64,000 bases of DNA from Fulvivirga lutea (GCF_017068455.1 NZ_CP070608.1:2647488-2711487); one strand, 5' to 3'; counted from the stretch's first letter, positions 17,038 through 25,354 are shown. Numbers and translations are program-made. Notes: generated by a model not told the origin, from the sequence alone.

Positions 17038-17601
17038 GCTAAGGCTAACATCTATAGTCTTATCTACTTTTATTAAACCCATTAAAGCAGAGGGAGGGTT
17101 GAGGTTAAAATCGTTTATGTCAAATGTTGAATTCAACTTGATTTTGAATGTATCTTCATCAAGTTGACTTATGTCGTAATTTAATAGGTATCGGTTTGTT
17201 ACACCGGCAATAGTTACCAATGTCTCAGCTTTTGAGTTATTGCAATTCAGATTATCAAAATTAATAATACTTAGTAGTTCAAACTGCATAAAAGGATACT
17301 CCTCAGCTTTAAGGGTCTTTTTCATATCCCTCGTTATAAAATTACTACCACAATCAAACTGATTAACAGGTATTGAGAACTTCGTATTGTCAAATTTTAC
17401 AGTGGTTGCCTGTAAATTGTAGCACACATCCACACTTTCTCCGCAAAAACCTTGTACTATCTGGCAATCAAACGAGTTAACACTAGACTTCCCGCTTATC
17501 CTAAATGTGCTTTCATCTTCAATGATCATTGTTTGTCTAACAGTCTGGCTTTGCGCCACCAATGGTATTGATAGTAAGAAAAACGAAATAAGTCTTGTCA
17601 T
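17011..17601 (-). CDS. Second YceI-family periplasmic protein
   Basis: The 196-aa precursor has a signal peptide (cut after VAQSQ). The C-terminal half carries YceI landmarks: the MKKTLKAEEYPFMQFEL stretch, VTIAGVTNRYLLNYDI, and DFNLNPPSALMGLIKVD, which parallels DFNVDPPTALLGTVKTG of the yceI at 13686. Several cysteines in the N-terminal half (CQIVQGFCG, VDVCYN, FDCGSNF), absent from that paralogue, suggest disulfides or a cofactor. An FNR-type operator lies 50-63 bp upstream of the start. Confidence 0.82.
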   Translation of the reverse strand: MTRLISFFLLSIPLVAQSQTVRQTMIIEDESTFRISGKSSVNSFDCQIVQGFCGESVDVCYNLQATTVKFDNTKFSIPVNQFDCGSNFITRDMKKTLKAEEYPFMQFELLSIINFDNLNCNNSKAETLVTIAGVTNRYLLNYDISQLDEDTFKIKLNSTFDINDFNLNPPSALMGLIKVDKTIDVSLSLQTRIEQP

Positions 17602-17995
17602 AATTTAAATTTAATGATGGCAAATAACGGTGAATGATGTTTAAGGATTAATGACATAGATCAGGTCTAGACATGAGAGAAATGGCATTTGTGTTCAGTT
17701 TGTATAACGATGACAAGGCTTTAATAATTTAGTGTAAAATATAATTTTCGGAAAGACCAATTATTAGTAGTACCTTTGTAGCACAATTAGCAGGAGTATC
17801 ACTTCTTTATTCTATCCAACCGATTCAATAATTAATTTTTTACCCCTTCTAACATTTTTTATTAACACTAGAAACGGGGATTAATATCTTTTAAAGTTTA
17901 TCAATTTATACACTTATCCAGTCGGCACTAAAATTTAAATCTGTCGATCTGGACTAGTGAAATAATGCCTATTTCTAAGGTTAGAACATAACCAT
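17602..17995 (+). promoter_or_regulatory. Intergenic region with operator, promoter and long leader of the DEAD-box gene
   Basis: This 394-bp gap has no gene. It holds the operator at 17651-17664 and a perfect -7 element TACCTTTG (17771-17778) for the helicase gene. From there a leader of about 210 nt runs to ATG 17996. Long AT-rich leaders are usual for cold-inducible RNA helicase and csp genes, where they can fold as thermo-responsive elements. The function here is inferred. Confidence 0.55.
17651..17664 (-). promoter_or_regulatory. FNR/FixK-type operator upstream of the second yceI
   Basis: On the minus strand CTGATCTATGTCAT gives TGAT-N4-GTCA. A TTTG ending at 17621 (minus strand, within GTTATTTG) lies exactly 36.5 bp from the operator centre, as at the other class II sites, though the TA part of the -7 element is missing. 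Confidence 0.65.
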
Positions 17996-19210
17996 ATGAA
18001 TACAACAAAAACAAAGAGATCCAGAAATGCTGGATTCAAAAATCGTTCTGCAAGCAGACCTTCAGGACAAGGTAGAAGAAGTAACTCAAAGAAAAAAGCT
18101 ACCACTTCAATTGATATTAACCAGTTGGTAAAAAAGGTACAACCTTCCATCCAACAAAAATATATATCAGAAAGGACATTTGATGAAATGCCTTTAGATG
18201 TTAATCTTAAAGCAAATCTTCATAAGAAAGGATATCAAACGCCTAGTCAAATACAAGACGAAACGTTAGAGCCATTATTAGATGGCAGAGATTTAATGGG
18301 CGTAGCCAACACCGGAACGGGTAAAACAGCTGCATTCTTAATACCTATCGTTCAACGCTTGATGAAGGACAAAGCTCCTATGAACGCACTAATTATAGTG
18401 CCAACACGAGAGCTGGCTTTACAGGTAGAAACTGAATTTAAAAGTTTGGTCCATGGCTTAGGCTTATTTGCCTCAAGTTTTATTGGTGGAACAAGCGTTG
18501 GAAAAGATTTAGCGCAACTGAGAAGAAAGAATCATATTATAATAGGTACACCAGGTAGATTAAAAGACCTGATGGACAGAAAGGCATTGAGATTAGACAA
18601 AATACCAGTATTAGTCCTGGACGAGTTCGATAGAATGCTGGACATGGGATTTGTAAACGATATTAAGCGTATTGTAGGCGATATGACGAGCAGATCTCAG
18701 ACTATGTTATTTTCTGCCACAGTAGATAAATCTCAGAAAAGCCTGATAAGCACCATTCTTACGAACCCTGTAGAGGTTAAGGTGAATGCCGGTGATAGTT
18801 CAAGCGATCAGGTAGATCAGGATATCATTAAAGTAGGCGAGGGTGAAGATAAATTCAAAGTACTCTCTGACATGCTTTCTGAAAGCGATTACCAAAAAGT
18901 ATTAGTATTTGCTGAAACCAGAAGATGGGTTTCAAAGATTACGAAAAAGCTAACTGAATCTGGTATTAAAGCCGATCAAATTCACGGTGATAAGTCACAA
19001 AATTACCGTGTAAATGCACTTAATAGATTTAAGTCAGGAAAGCTTCAAGTTTTAGTAGCTACAGATGTGGCAGCTAGAGGTATTGATGTGAATGACATTA
19101 CCCATGTTATCAACTATTCAATACCGTTAACTTATGACAGTTATGTACACCGTATTGGAAGAACAGGTAGAGCAGGAAAAACGGGTAAAGCACTGACATT
19201 TATTAACTAA
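17996..19210 (+). CDS. DEAD-box family ATP-dependent RNA helicase
   Basis: The 404-aa protein has a basic, Ser/Arg/Lys-rich N-terminal extension (1-40) for RNA contact, then the helicase core: Q motif (GYQTPSQIQ), motif I ANTGTGKT, Ia PTRELALQ, Ib GTPGR, II DEFD, III SAT, V ATDVAARGID and VI HRIGRTGRAG. The protein ends almost directly after motif VI, so it lacks a C-terminal extension. Motif II is DEFD, not DEAD. Such helicases unwind RNA in ribosome assembly and mRNA decay at low temperature. It precedes two cold-shock-domain genes. Confidence 0.93.
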   Translation: MNTTKTKRSRNAGFKNRSASRPSGQGRRSNSKKKATTSIDINQLVKKVQPSIQQKYISERTFDEMPLDVNLKANLHKKGYQTPSQIQDETLEPLLDGRDLMGVANTGTGKTAAFLIPIVQRLMKDKAPMNALIIVPTRELALQVETEFKSLVHGLGLFASSFIGGTSVGKDLAQLRRKNHIIIGTPGRLKDLMDRKALRLDKIPVLVLDEFDRMLDMGFVNDIKRIVGDMTSRSQTMLFSATVDKSQKSLISTILTNPVEVKVNAGDSSSDQVDQDIIKVGEGEDKFKVLSDMLSESDYQKVLVFAETRRWVSKITKKLTESGIKADQIHGDKSQNYRVNALNRFKSGKLQVLVATDVAARGIDVNDITHVINYSIPLTYDSYVHRIGRTGRAGKTGKALTFIN

Positions 19211-19238
19211 CAAACACGAATTATTAAACAATAATATA

Positions 19239-19433
19239 ATGAAAGAAGGAACAGTAAAATTTTTCAATAACACCAAGGGATTTGGTTTTATTACACCTGA
19301 AGGTGAATCTGAAGATGTTTTTGTCCATGAAAGTGGATTGATAGACAGAATCAACGAAAACGATAAAGTTGAATTCTCTGTTGAGAGAGGTAAGAAAGGC
19401 ATGAATGCCGTTCAAGTGAAAGTAATTGGATAA
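19239..19433 (+). CDS. Cold-shock protein (CspA family)
   Basis: The 64-aa protein is a single cold-shock domain: EGTVKFFNNTKGFGFITPE contains the RNP1 motif KGFGFI, and DVFVHESGL contains RNP2 (VFVH). It binds single-stranded nucleic acid and acts as an RNA chaperone. It lies 28 bp after the helicase gene and is followed by a terminator. Confidence 0.95.
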   Translation: MKEGTVKFFNNTKGFGFITPEGESEDVFVHESGLIDRINENDKVEFSVERGKKGMNAVQVKVIG

Positions 19434-19445
19434 TTAATAAATAAT

Positions 19446-19480
19446 GAAGGCTTTCGAAATTTTGAAAGCCTTCTGTTTTT
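19446..19480 (+). terminator. Intrinsic terminator after csp
   Basis: A 10-bp stem GAAGGCTTTC / GAAAGCCTTC (19446-19455 and 19464-19473) with an 8-nt loop is followed by GTTTTT. Confidence 0.9.
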
Positions 19481-19495
19481 GACTAAATATACTAT

Positions 19496-19948
19496 ATGGG
19501 AAGATCACAAAACACATTTTTAAAGAAAGAAAGAGAAAAGAAGAAACTTCAAAAGCGTAAAGAAAAGCAAGAGAAGAAAGAAGAAAGAAAAGCTAACTCA
19601 ACCAGCGGAGATTTAGATGAAATGATGGCCTATTTGGATGAGAATGGAAACATTGTAGATTCGCCACCAGATGAGACTAAAAAGAAAAAAGAGATAAAGG
19701 CCAAAGACATAGAAATTGGTGTGCCTAAGTCTGCCCCACAAGATTTAACGTCAGAGCGAAGAGGTAAAGTAGCCTTTTTTAATGATGCTAAAGGGTACGG
19801 TTTTATAGACCAGAATGAAACAAATGAGCGCTTTTTCGTTCATGTAAATAGCTTAAAATCTCAAATAAGAGAAGGAGATAAAGTAGGCTTTAAGCTTGAA
19901 AAAGGGCCTAAAGGTTTAGTGGCAATTGAAGTGAAGGTAGTTAGATAA
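19496..19948 (+). CDS. Cold-shock-domain protein with charged N-terminal extension
   Basis: The 150-aa protein starts with a very basic Lys/Glu-rich helix (about 1-33, probable coiled coil) and an acidic linker with DLDEMMAYLDENGN. A C-terminal cold-shock domain (about 85-150) has KVAFFNDAKGYGFID and FFVHVNSL. The extended layout is recurrent in Bacteroidota and probably lets it sit on ribosomes or RNA, which is inference. ATG 19496 directly follows the csp terminator. It converges on the response-regulator gene, with 2 nt between the stops. Confidence 0.9.
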   Translation: MGRSQNTFLKKEREKKKLQKRKEKQEKKEERKANSTSGDLDEMMAYLDENGNIVDSPPDETKKKKEIKAKDIEIGVPKSAPQDLTSERRGKVAFFNDAKGYGFIDQNETNERFFVHVNSLKSQIREGDKVGFKLEKGPKGLVAIEVKVVR

Positions 19949-19950
19949 TA

Positions 19951-21018
19951 CTACCTGGCCACGTGCCATTTTTGTATTTGCTCCAGCTTTTCAATTTCTT
20001 TAATGAGTATTTTTCCTGATTGAATTTCAATAATTTTCTCGTCTTTTAAGTCAGACAATACTCGTATCACAGATTCGGTGGCAGTTCCCACCATGTTAGA
20101 TAAGTCGTCACGAGATACTTTTATTGGCTCATTGGCTTCAGAGCCAAACTTTTCGAATATCTTGAGTAATGCACCTGCAGTTCGCTGCCTAACAGAGTTG
20201 TAGGCTAAGTCAATAAGCTGCTGCTCTCTATCAACTACATTCTTCGAAAGCATTTGAATGAACCTTTGAGCCACATCTCGGTTGGTGTATAGCAAGTCAA
20301 AGAACTCAGTTTTTGGTATTTGTATGATAGATGAATCTTCAATGGTTTCTGCTGAGTCTTCGTGCTTAATTTCTTCCAGCATTGCCTCGTACCCAAAGAA
20401 ATCTCCAGCGGCATAAATACCTGTAATCAGCTCTTTTCCATCTTCATTAGATTTGATTGTTTTTACCTTTCCGCTAACAACCAAATACAAATGATTTGGG
20501 TAATCACCATTTCTAAAGATTTCATTTTTCTTTTTGAACAATCGAGGTTCGTAACTAGAGGTAAGGCTTTCAAGGTTATGATGCTTTTTTACATCCTTAA
20601 TAAATTTATTAACACCTTCAGGACTATTGCTATAATCCTTCTTTAGAGCATCTACTTTTCTCAACCTCGATTCTATTGAATCTAGAAGCTCAGTATCATC
20701 AAACGGTTTGGTTAAATAATCATCTGCACCCAAACCCATGCCTTTACGTAGGTCCGCCTTCTCAGCTTTAGCAGTAAGGAAAATAAATGGAATAGAGGCT
20801 GTAGCTTCCTTTTTTGACAGAATATGAAGTACGCCATAGCCATCTAATTCGGGCATCATAATGTCACAAATAATCAGATCAGGTTTTTCTTTTACTGCCA
20901 AATCAACACCCACTTTGCCATTTTCGGCTAATATCGTTTTGTAATCTGCCAGTTCTAAAATTTCACTGATATTCTCACGAATCTCATTGTTATCCTCTAT
21001 GATCAAAATCTTTTTCAT
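19951..21018 (-). CDS. Response regulator fused to a CRP/FNR-type transcription factor
   Basis: The 355-aa protein has a CheY-like receiver (1-120) with phosphoacceptor D52 and switch residues T83 and K104, a linker (about 121-150), a cyclic-nucleotide-binding-type beta-roll (about 155-265) with GDFFGYEAML, and a dimer helix. A CRP winged helix (about 275-345) follows. In its recognition helix TESVIRVLSDL, E315 and R319 align with FNR E209/R213 and CRP E181/R185, which read TGA/TCA half-sites. The only cysteine (C51) is in the receiver, so it cannot hold an FNR-type Fe-S cluster. It would receive phosphate from the kinase encoded just upstream (4-nt ATGA overlap) and bind the TGA-N8-TCA boxes found in this window. 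This is inferred, not shown. Confidence 0.93.
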   Translation of the reverse strand: MKKILIIEDNNEIRENISEILELADYKTILAENGKVGVDLAVKEKPDLIICDIMMPELDGYGVLHILSKKEATASIPFIFLTAKAEKADLRKGMGLGADDYLTKPFDDTELLDSIESRLRKVDALKKDYSNSPEGVNKFIKDVKKHHNLESLTSSYEPRLFKKKNEIFRNGDYPNHLYLVVSGKVKTIKSNEDGKELITGIYAAGDFFGYEAMLEEIKHEDSAETIEDSSIIQIPKTEFFDLLYTNRDVAQRFIQMLSKNVVDREQQLIDLAYNSVRQRTAGALLKIFEKFGSEANEPIKVSRDDLSNMVGTATESVIRVLSDLKDEKIIEIQSGKILIKEIEKLEQIQKWHVAR

Positions 21019-22220
21019 AATGGTAAAGTTACTGTAAATGTGGTGCCTTCATTTTCCTTACTCTCAAAAGTAATTGTGCCATTCAGCATTTCAACATATT
21101 TTTTTACAATATTCAGTCCTAAGCCTGTACCCTGAATGTTTATGGCGTTTTTAGCTCTAAAAAACCGATCGAACAAATGACTCTGTTCATTGGCTGGAAT
21201 ACCAATTCCGTAGTCTTTAATAGTTAATTGAACACTTTGAGGTTTAAATTCAGTGATGATATCAATATTACTACTGCTGTACTTAATGGCATTGGAGGTT
21301 AAGTTAATGACTATATTCTTTACAATTTTCTCATCACTTACTATGTTCTTCTCCTCGCCAATAATTTCTAAATTAATTTTTTGATCTGGCTTTTTCAAAG
21401 CTTCCATTTCCTCAATAACCTCTTTCACTGTGCATATCACAGACAGTTGATTCTGATCAATGTCAATTTTCCCTTCTTCCAGCTTGGCCAACGAAAGAAA
21501 GTCGTTAAGTATATTATTTAAATTACTGATAGCCGATTTAATCTTTTCTATATGTTTCGATCTGTTTTCCTGCTGATCAGTTTTTTCATATTTGCCAATA
21601 AGAGAGGCAGATGATAGTATGGTACTTAGTGGTGTTCTAAATTCATGTGATGCCATTGAAACAAACCTCGATTTGAGTTCATTTAACTCTCGTTCTTTTT
21701 CCAGAGCCTTAATTACCTCTTCCTGTGCTTTTTTTCGTTCAGAAATTTCCTTCTCCAGCTCTTCGGTTCTTTTGCTAACTCTATCTTCCAGTTGTGTGGC
21801 GTATAAAATCAATTGTTCTTCACTTCGTTGTAGAGCATCTTCAACTCTTTTACGTTCAGAAATATCTATCACAAAAGCCACAATGTGAGGCTCATCATCT
21901 AAATGAACTTTATTTAAGCTTATTTCAACAGGAAATTGTGTGCCGTCTTTTTTTAATCCCAGCAAGTCTCTACCTACACCCATTTTTCTGGGTTTAGGGT
22001 TTTCAATATAAACTTCTCTCTCTTTAACATGCTTATGTCTGATTTTATCTGGTATGAGTGTTTCTATAGTTTTACCTAGTAGCTCTTCAATTTCATACCC
22101 AAATAGTTTTAGTAGTGAGCTATTGGCCAAGGCAATTTTTCCCTCAATATCTACAGCAATAATGCCTTCTTCGCATGCTTCAAATATGGCTTTATAGGCT
22201 GTTTCGTTTGACTCTCTCAT
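21015..22220 (-). CDS. Soluble PAS histidine kinase, FixL-like
   Basis: The 401-aa kinase has one PAS domain (about 5-125), a coiled coil (about 125-185), HisKA with phosphoacceptor H192 (SHEFRTPLS) and HATPase_c with N, G1 (DYGIGIP) and G2 (GTGLGL) boxes. There is no membrane helix, so it senses a cytoplasmic signal. PAS residues H64 and R84 (GVGR) are exactly 20 apart, as are the proximal heme His and distal Arg of FixL (H200 and R220), and the segment continues with RKDG-like KKDGTQFP. Heme binding is therefore possible but unproven, since many non-heme PAS domains look similar. I start at ATG 22220 because the frame upstream is poorly conserved in character and overlaps the operator region. 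It is translationally coupled to the response regulator. Confidence 0.88.
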   Translation of the reverse strand: MRESNETAYKAIFEACEEGIIAVDIEGKIALANSSLLKLFGYEIEELLGKTIETLIPDKIRHKHVKEREVYIENPKPRKMGVGRDLLGLKKDGTQFPVEISLNKVHLDDEPHIVAFVIDISERKRVEDALQRSEEQLILYATQLEDRVSKRTEELEKEISERKKAQEEVIKALEKERELNELKSRFVSMASHEFRTPLSTILSSASLIGKYEKTDQQENRSKHIEKIKSAISNLNNILNDFLSLAKLEEGKIDIDQNQLSVICTVKEVIEEMEALKKPDQKINLEIIGEEKNIVSDEKIVKNIVINLTSNAIKYSSSNIDIITEFKPQSVQLTIKDYGIGIPANEQSHLFDRFFRAKNAINIQGTGLGLNIVKKYVEMLNGTITFESKENEGTTFTVTLPL

Positions 22221-22232
22221 AATGCTAAAAAT

Positions 22233-22246
22233 ATGACAAAAATCAT
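22233..22246 (+). promoter_or_regulatory. FNR/FixK-type operator between kinase and usp-like genes
   Basis: ATGACAAAAATCAT carries TGAC-N4-ATCA. It lies 71 bp upstream of the usp-like ATG (22317) and 13 bp from the kinase start, so it could activate the former and repress the latter. No convincing -7 element was found at the spacing seen elsewhere. Confidence 0.6.
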
Positions 22247-22316
22247 TAAATGCATTGACCATTTTAACAGGATATGGACGGAGGATCAATTTATATTGCA
22301 TTGGAGAGCAGATAGA

Positions 22317-22727
22317 ATGTTAAAAAAGAAGGCGCTATACCCAATTAACTTAAAGGAAGACACTACCTATTGTTTGAATAAAGCTGTTGAGCTTTGTGAA
22401 AAAAACAATTGGGAGTTAATCATATTATACGCTTACCGGCTCATTAAACCCTACAACGAAGGAGATGGCACTTCTCAAAGTTTTAAAAAAGAAATAGAGA
22501 ATAAGGCGAAATTCATTTTTGATAAAATAGAGGTGGACCTATTAAAGTCGAAAGGAATTGACTATCGTTTTCTATCTGAAGTAGGGTTTATGGCCGATAG
22601 AATAAAAATCAACATTAAAACGCAAGATATTGATTATCTTATTTTGTGTCCCTCCATGCAGGAATCTTTAAAAAATGAAATTCATGAGGAATTTCTTGGA
22701 AAGGCTTCCGTTCAGCTTGTAGCCTAA
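22317..22727 (+). CDS. Universal-stress-protein-like protein
   Basis: The 136-aa product starts MLKKKALYPINLKED and follows the UspA layout: a first strand, helix CLNKAVELCEKNN, strand WELIILYAYRL, a long helix, and the C-terminal strand DIDYLILCPSM followed by ASVQLVA. The ATP-binding GxxGxxxS loop is not evident (MQESLKNEIHEEFLG). ATG 22317 gives a domain-length protein; an upstream in-frame ATG at 22233 lies inside the operator and is rejected. USP genes are frequent FNR-regulon members. It is divergent from the kinase gene. Confidence 0.7.
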   Translation: MLKKKALYPINLKEDTTYCLNKAVELCEKNNWELIILYAYRLIKPYNEGDGTSQSFKKEIENKAKFIFDKIEVDLLKSKGIDYRFLSEVGFMADRIKINIKTQDIDYLILCPSMQESLKNEIHEEFLGKASVQLVA

Positions 22728-22816
22728 AAACTGCTATCTATATATTATTAATGCGTATTAATCGGGATTAGAATAATTAAATTTTTAATTTTAATATTCG
22801 ATTAATGTAATACTGA

Positions 22817-25354
22817 GTGCGTTTACCAATTTTAAAATCAATTCTCTTAATCACTGTCGTGCTATTTAGCCGTGCTGTGCTCTATAGCCAGGGTAGCATC
22901 AATTCGAAGATTGATTATTATAATGATTTGGCTGAAGAATATTGGCACTCTAATACCAAATTAGCCATTCAATATAGCGATTCCGCCTATCAATTAGCAC
23001 AAGGCTCCAAATACAAAGAAGGCCTGTTAAGGTCTTTGGCCAATAAAGGAATATCAGCCTATACAAACGGAGACTACATGGCTGCAGAAGACTATTATAA
23101 GCGGGCCATTGAAATTGGGAAGTCAGAAAAAATTGAAAATGATGCATTTCAATTTTATTTGAACTTGCTACTAAAAAAAGGGGAAGCATCAAAGGTTGTT
23201 CGTTTAGTAGATTCTGCAGTAGTTGTCGAAAATAAGGCAGAGGTCAAAATCGATTATTTGCTTTCAAGAGGCTTTGCTTTGGTGGATCTGGGTGATGTGA
23301 ATGGAGTTTTAAATACGTTGGTGTCAATAAGTAATGTGCAGGCGGCAGATTACAGGTCTAATTCTATTCTCTTATTAAAGGCCGAATACGAAAGATTAAC
23401 AGGAAACTATGCCAATGCCAAAGAATACCTAGAAGCAAATATATCAACTCACAAAGCCTCAGGTGATTCCCTCAACATGGCTGCTACTTTGGTAAAATTG
23501 GCAAAGGTGAAAAGTGTAAATGGTAATTATGATAATGCGCTGCTAGACTTGACTGAGGCTGAAAGGTTATATAAAGCAAGTGGCTATGATTATGGGCGTG
23601 GGTTGTGCTATTATCAATTGGGCGGCTTGTATTCTGAATTGGGTCAGATAGATCTTTCTGTTGAGTATTACTTCAAGGCACTTGAAATATTTCAGGACCA
23701 GAATAATAAAAAGGAATTAGCAGAAACGTATTATGAACTTGCCTGGATGTATTTTAATCAGGATGAAGCAAAATCAAGGTCGTTGCTTAGGCGTGCGGAG
23801 ATTATAAGTGATGACATTGGCAACAAGTCGATTAAAGCGGTAGTGTATAATTATTTAGGTACGTTACTTACCCGACAATTAAAGTATGATAGTGCAATAT
23901 ATGCGTATCAGAAGAGCGCTCAACTTAAACGAGAGCTTAATCACAAAAGAGGTGAGGCGGTAGCCATTTTTAACCTGGGGTATGTTTATGAAAAACTAGG
24001 TGAAGATAAGAAGGCACTAGAAAATTACTTGCTTACATATCCTGTCGATCTGGATATGGGTAATCAATATGGTGCTGCCGTAAGCGAATATACTATAGCC
24101 AATGTTTACATAAAGCTGGAACAATATAAGCAAGCTCGAGAGTATATAGAAAAGGCAATTGAAAGGGCTGAGAAACTAGGAGCAAAGTCTATAATAGTTG
24201 AGTGCTTGCTGATTAAATCTAAACTCTATGAGAAACTTGGTCAGGTAAATGTTGCTCTGGACTATTATAAGAGATATTCTGCAATGAAAGATAGTGTGTT
24301 TAGCACTGAAAAAGAGGTGCGCTTGGCTGAATTGGAGGCCAGGTATACACTGAAACAAAAAGATCAGGAAATCAGGGTGCTGAATTTGGAAAATCTGAAT
24401 AGGCAACAGGATTTAGAAATTCAGAGTAAGACCATAAAGAATCAGCGTTTTTTATTAGGGTTAGTCACTTTAGGTATAGTGAGCATTTGTATAGTACTTT
24501 TTATCACATTCAGGCTGTTGAAAATTAGGAGCAGGACCAATAAACAACTTCAAGAACTCAATAGAGAAATTAGTGAGAAGTCCGAAGAGATAACAGCGCA
24601 ATCTGAGGAGCTTCGGGAAGCGAATGAGGAAATATTATCTTTAAATGAAGGGCTCGAAACAGAAGTAGAAAGAAGGACTAAACAGCTAAATGAAGCGCAT
24701 AAAGATTTGGATACCTTCTTTTACCATGCTGCACATGATTTTAGAAGGCCATTAACTACCTTTCTTGGTTTGGCTGAAATAGCGCGTACAGTTGTAAAAG
24801 ACGAAAGCGCACTTGAGTTATTTGAAAAGGTAGAAGACACTGCCGGGAGCTTAAACAGAATGGTTAATAAGTTAAAAGCAGTGAGTATTGTAGGCTTTGA
24901 TAAATTGGAATTTAAAAAGCTCGATATTACGAAAATTATAGATACCAGAATAGACAAGCAGGAATACTTATTCAAAGAATATAACGTTCAAATTGACACC
25001 GAATTACAAATATCTGAATTCAAGTCCTCTAAAGATATTCTTGAAATTATCGTTGATAACCTGTTAGAAAATGCCATTTTGTTTAGTAAGAAGGAGTCAA
25101 TCAACCATATTAAAATCTCTACCAGACAAAAAGATAAAAATATTATGCTCACCGTTACAGATAATGGACAGGGGATCGATCCTGCGTTACGTGATAAGGT
25201 CTTCGAGCTATATTTTAGAGGCAATGAAACTTCACAAGGCAATGGTCTGGGTTTATATATCACCAAAAAGGCCGTTGAACGGCTAAAAGGTTCGATTGAT
25301 TTTACTTCTGAACTGGGAGTAGGAAGTAGGTTCGTAGTTACACTGCCATTATAA
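22817..25354 (+). CDS. TPR-containing membrane sensor histidine kinase
   Basis: The 845-aa protein has a signal peptide or signal anchor (about 1-25) and about 500 residues of tetratricopeptide repeats in the periplasm, with repeat blocks such as AEDYYKRAIEIG and ALENYLLTYPVD. One membrane helix follows (about 545-567), then a coiled coil with QELNREISEKSEEI. The kinase core has H640 (AAHDFRRPLT), an N box NLLENAILFS, DNGQGID and GNGLGLYI. The start is GTG 22817, since the next ATG lies well inside the TPR region. No response regulator is adjacent, so it is an orphan. The ligand is unknown. Confidence 0.9.
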   Translation: MRLPILKSILLITVVLFSRAVLYSQGSINSKIDYYNDLAEEYWHSNTKLAIQYSDSAYQLAQGSKYKEGLLRSLANKGISAYTNGDYMAAEDYYKRAIEIGKSEKIENDAFQFYLNLLLKKGEASKVVRLVDSAVVVENKAEVKIDYLLSRGFALVDLGDVNGVLNTLVSISNVQAADYRSNSILLLKAEYERLTGNYANAKEYLEANISTHKASGDSLNMAATLVKLAKVKSVNGNYDNALLDLTEAERLYKASGYDYGRGLCYYQLGGLYSELGQIDLSVEYYFKALEIFQDQNNKKELAETYYELAWMYFNQDEAKSRSLLRRAEIISDDIGNKSIKAVVYNYLGTLLTRQLKYDSAIYAYQKSAQLKRELNHKRGEAVAIFNLGYVYEKLGEDKKALENYLLTYPVDLDMGNQYGAAVSEYTIANVYIKLEQYKQAREYIEKAIERAEKLGAKSIIVECLLIKSKLYEKLGQVNVALDYYKRYSAMKDSVFSTEKEVRLAELEARYTLKQKDQEIRVLNLENLNRQQDLEIQSKTIKNQRFLLGLVTLGIVSICIVLFITFRLLKIRSRTNKQLQELNREISEKSEEITAQSEELREANEEILSLNEGLETEVERRTKQLNEAHKDLDTFFYHAAHDFRRPLTTFLGLAEIARTVVKDESALELFEKVEDTAGSLNRMVNKLKAVSIVGFDKLEFKKLDITKIIDTRIDKQEYLFKEYNVQIDTELQISEFKSSKDILEIIVDNLLENAILFSKKESINHIKISTRQKDKNIMLTVTDNGQGIDPALRDKVFELYFRGNETSQGNGLGLYITKKAVERLKGSIDFTSELGVGSRFVVTLPL

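Noticed and set aside
19951-21018. The regulator as a direct Fe-S oxygen sensor like FNR
   Set aside because: The protein has a single cysteine (C51, in the receiver), so the four-cysteine cluster of FNR cannot form.
21592-21997. Two + strand open frames within the kinase gene
   Set aside because: They overlap the PAS/HisKA coding region on the other strand and show no independent start context or motif.
22233-22316. Upstream extension of the usp-like gene to ATG 22233
   Set aside because: That ATG lies inside the TGAC-N4-ATCA operator, and the extra 28 residues are not USP-like.
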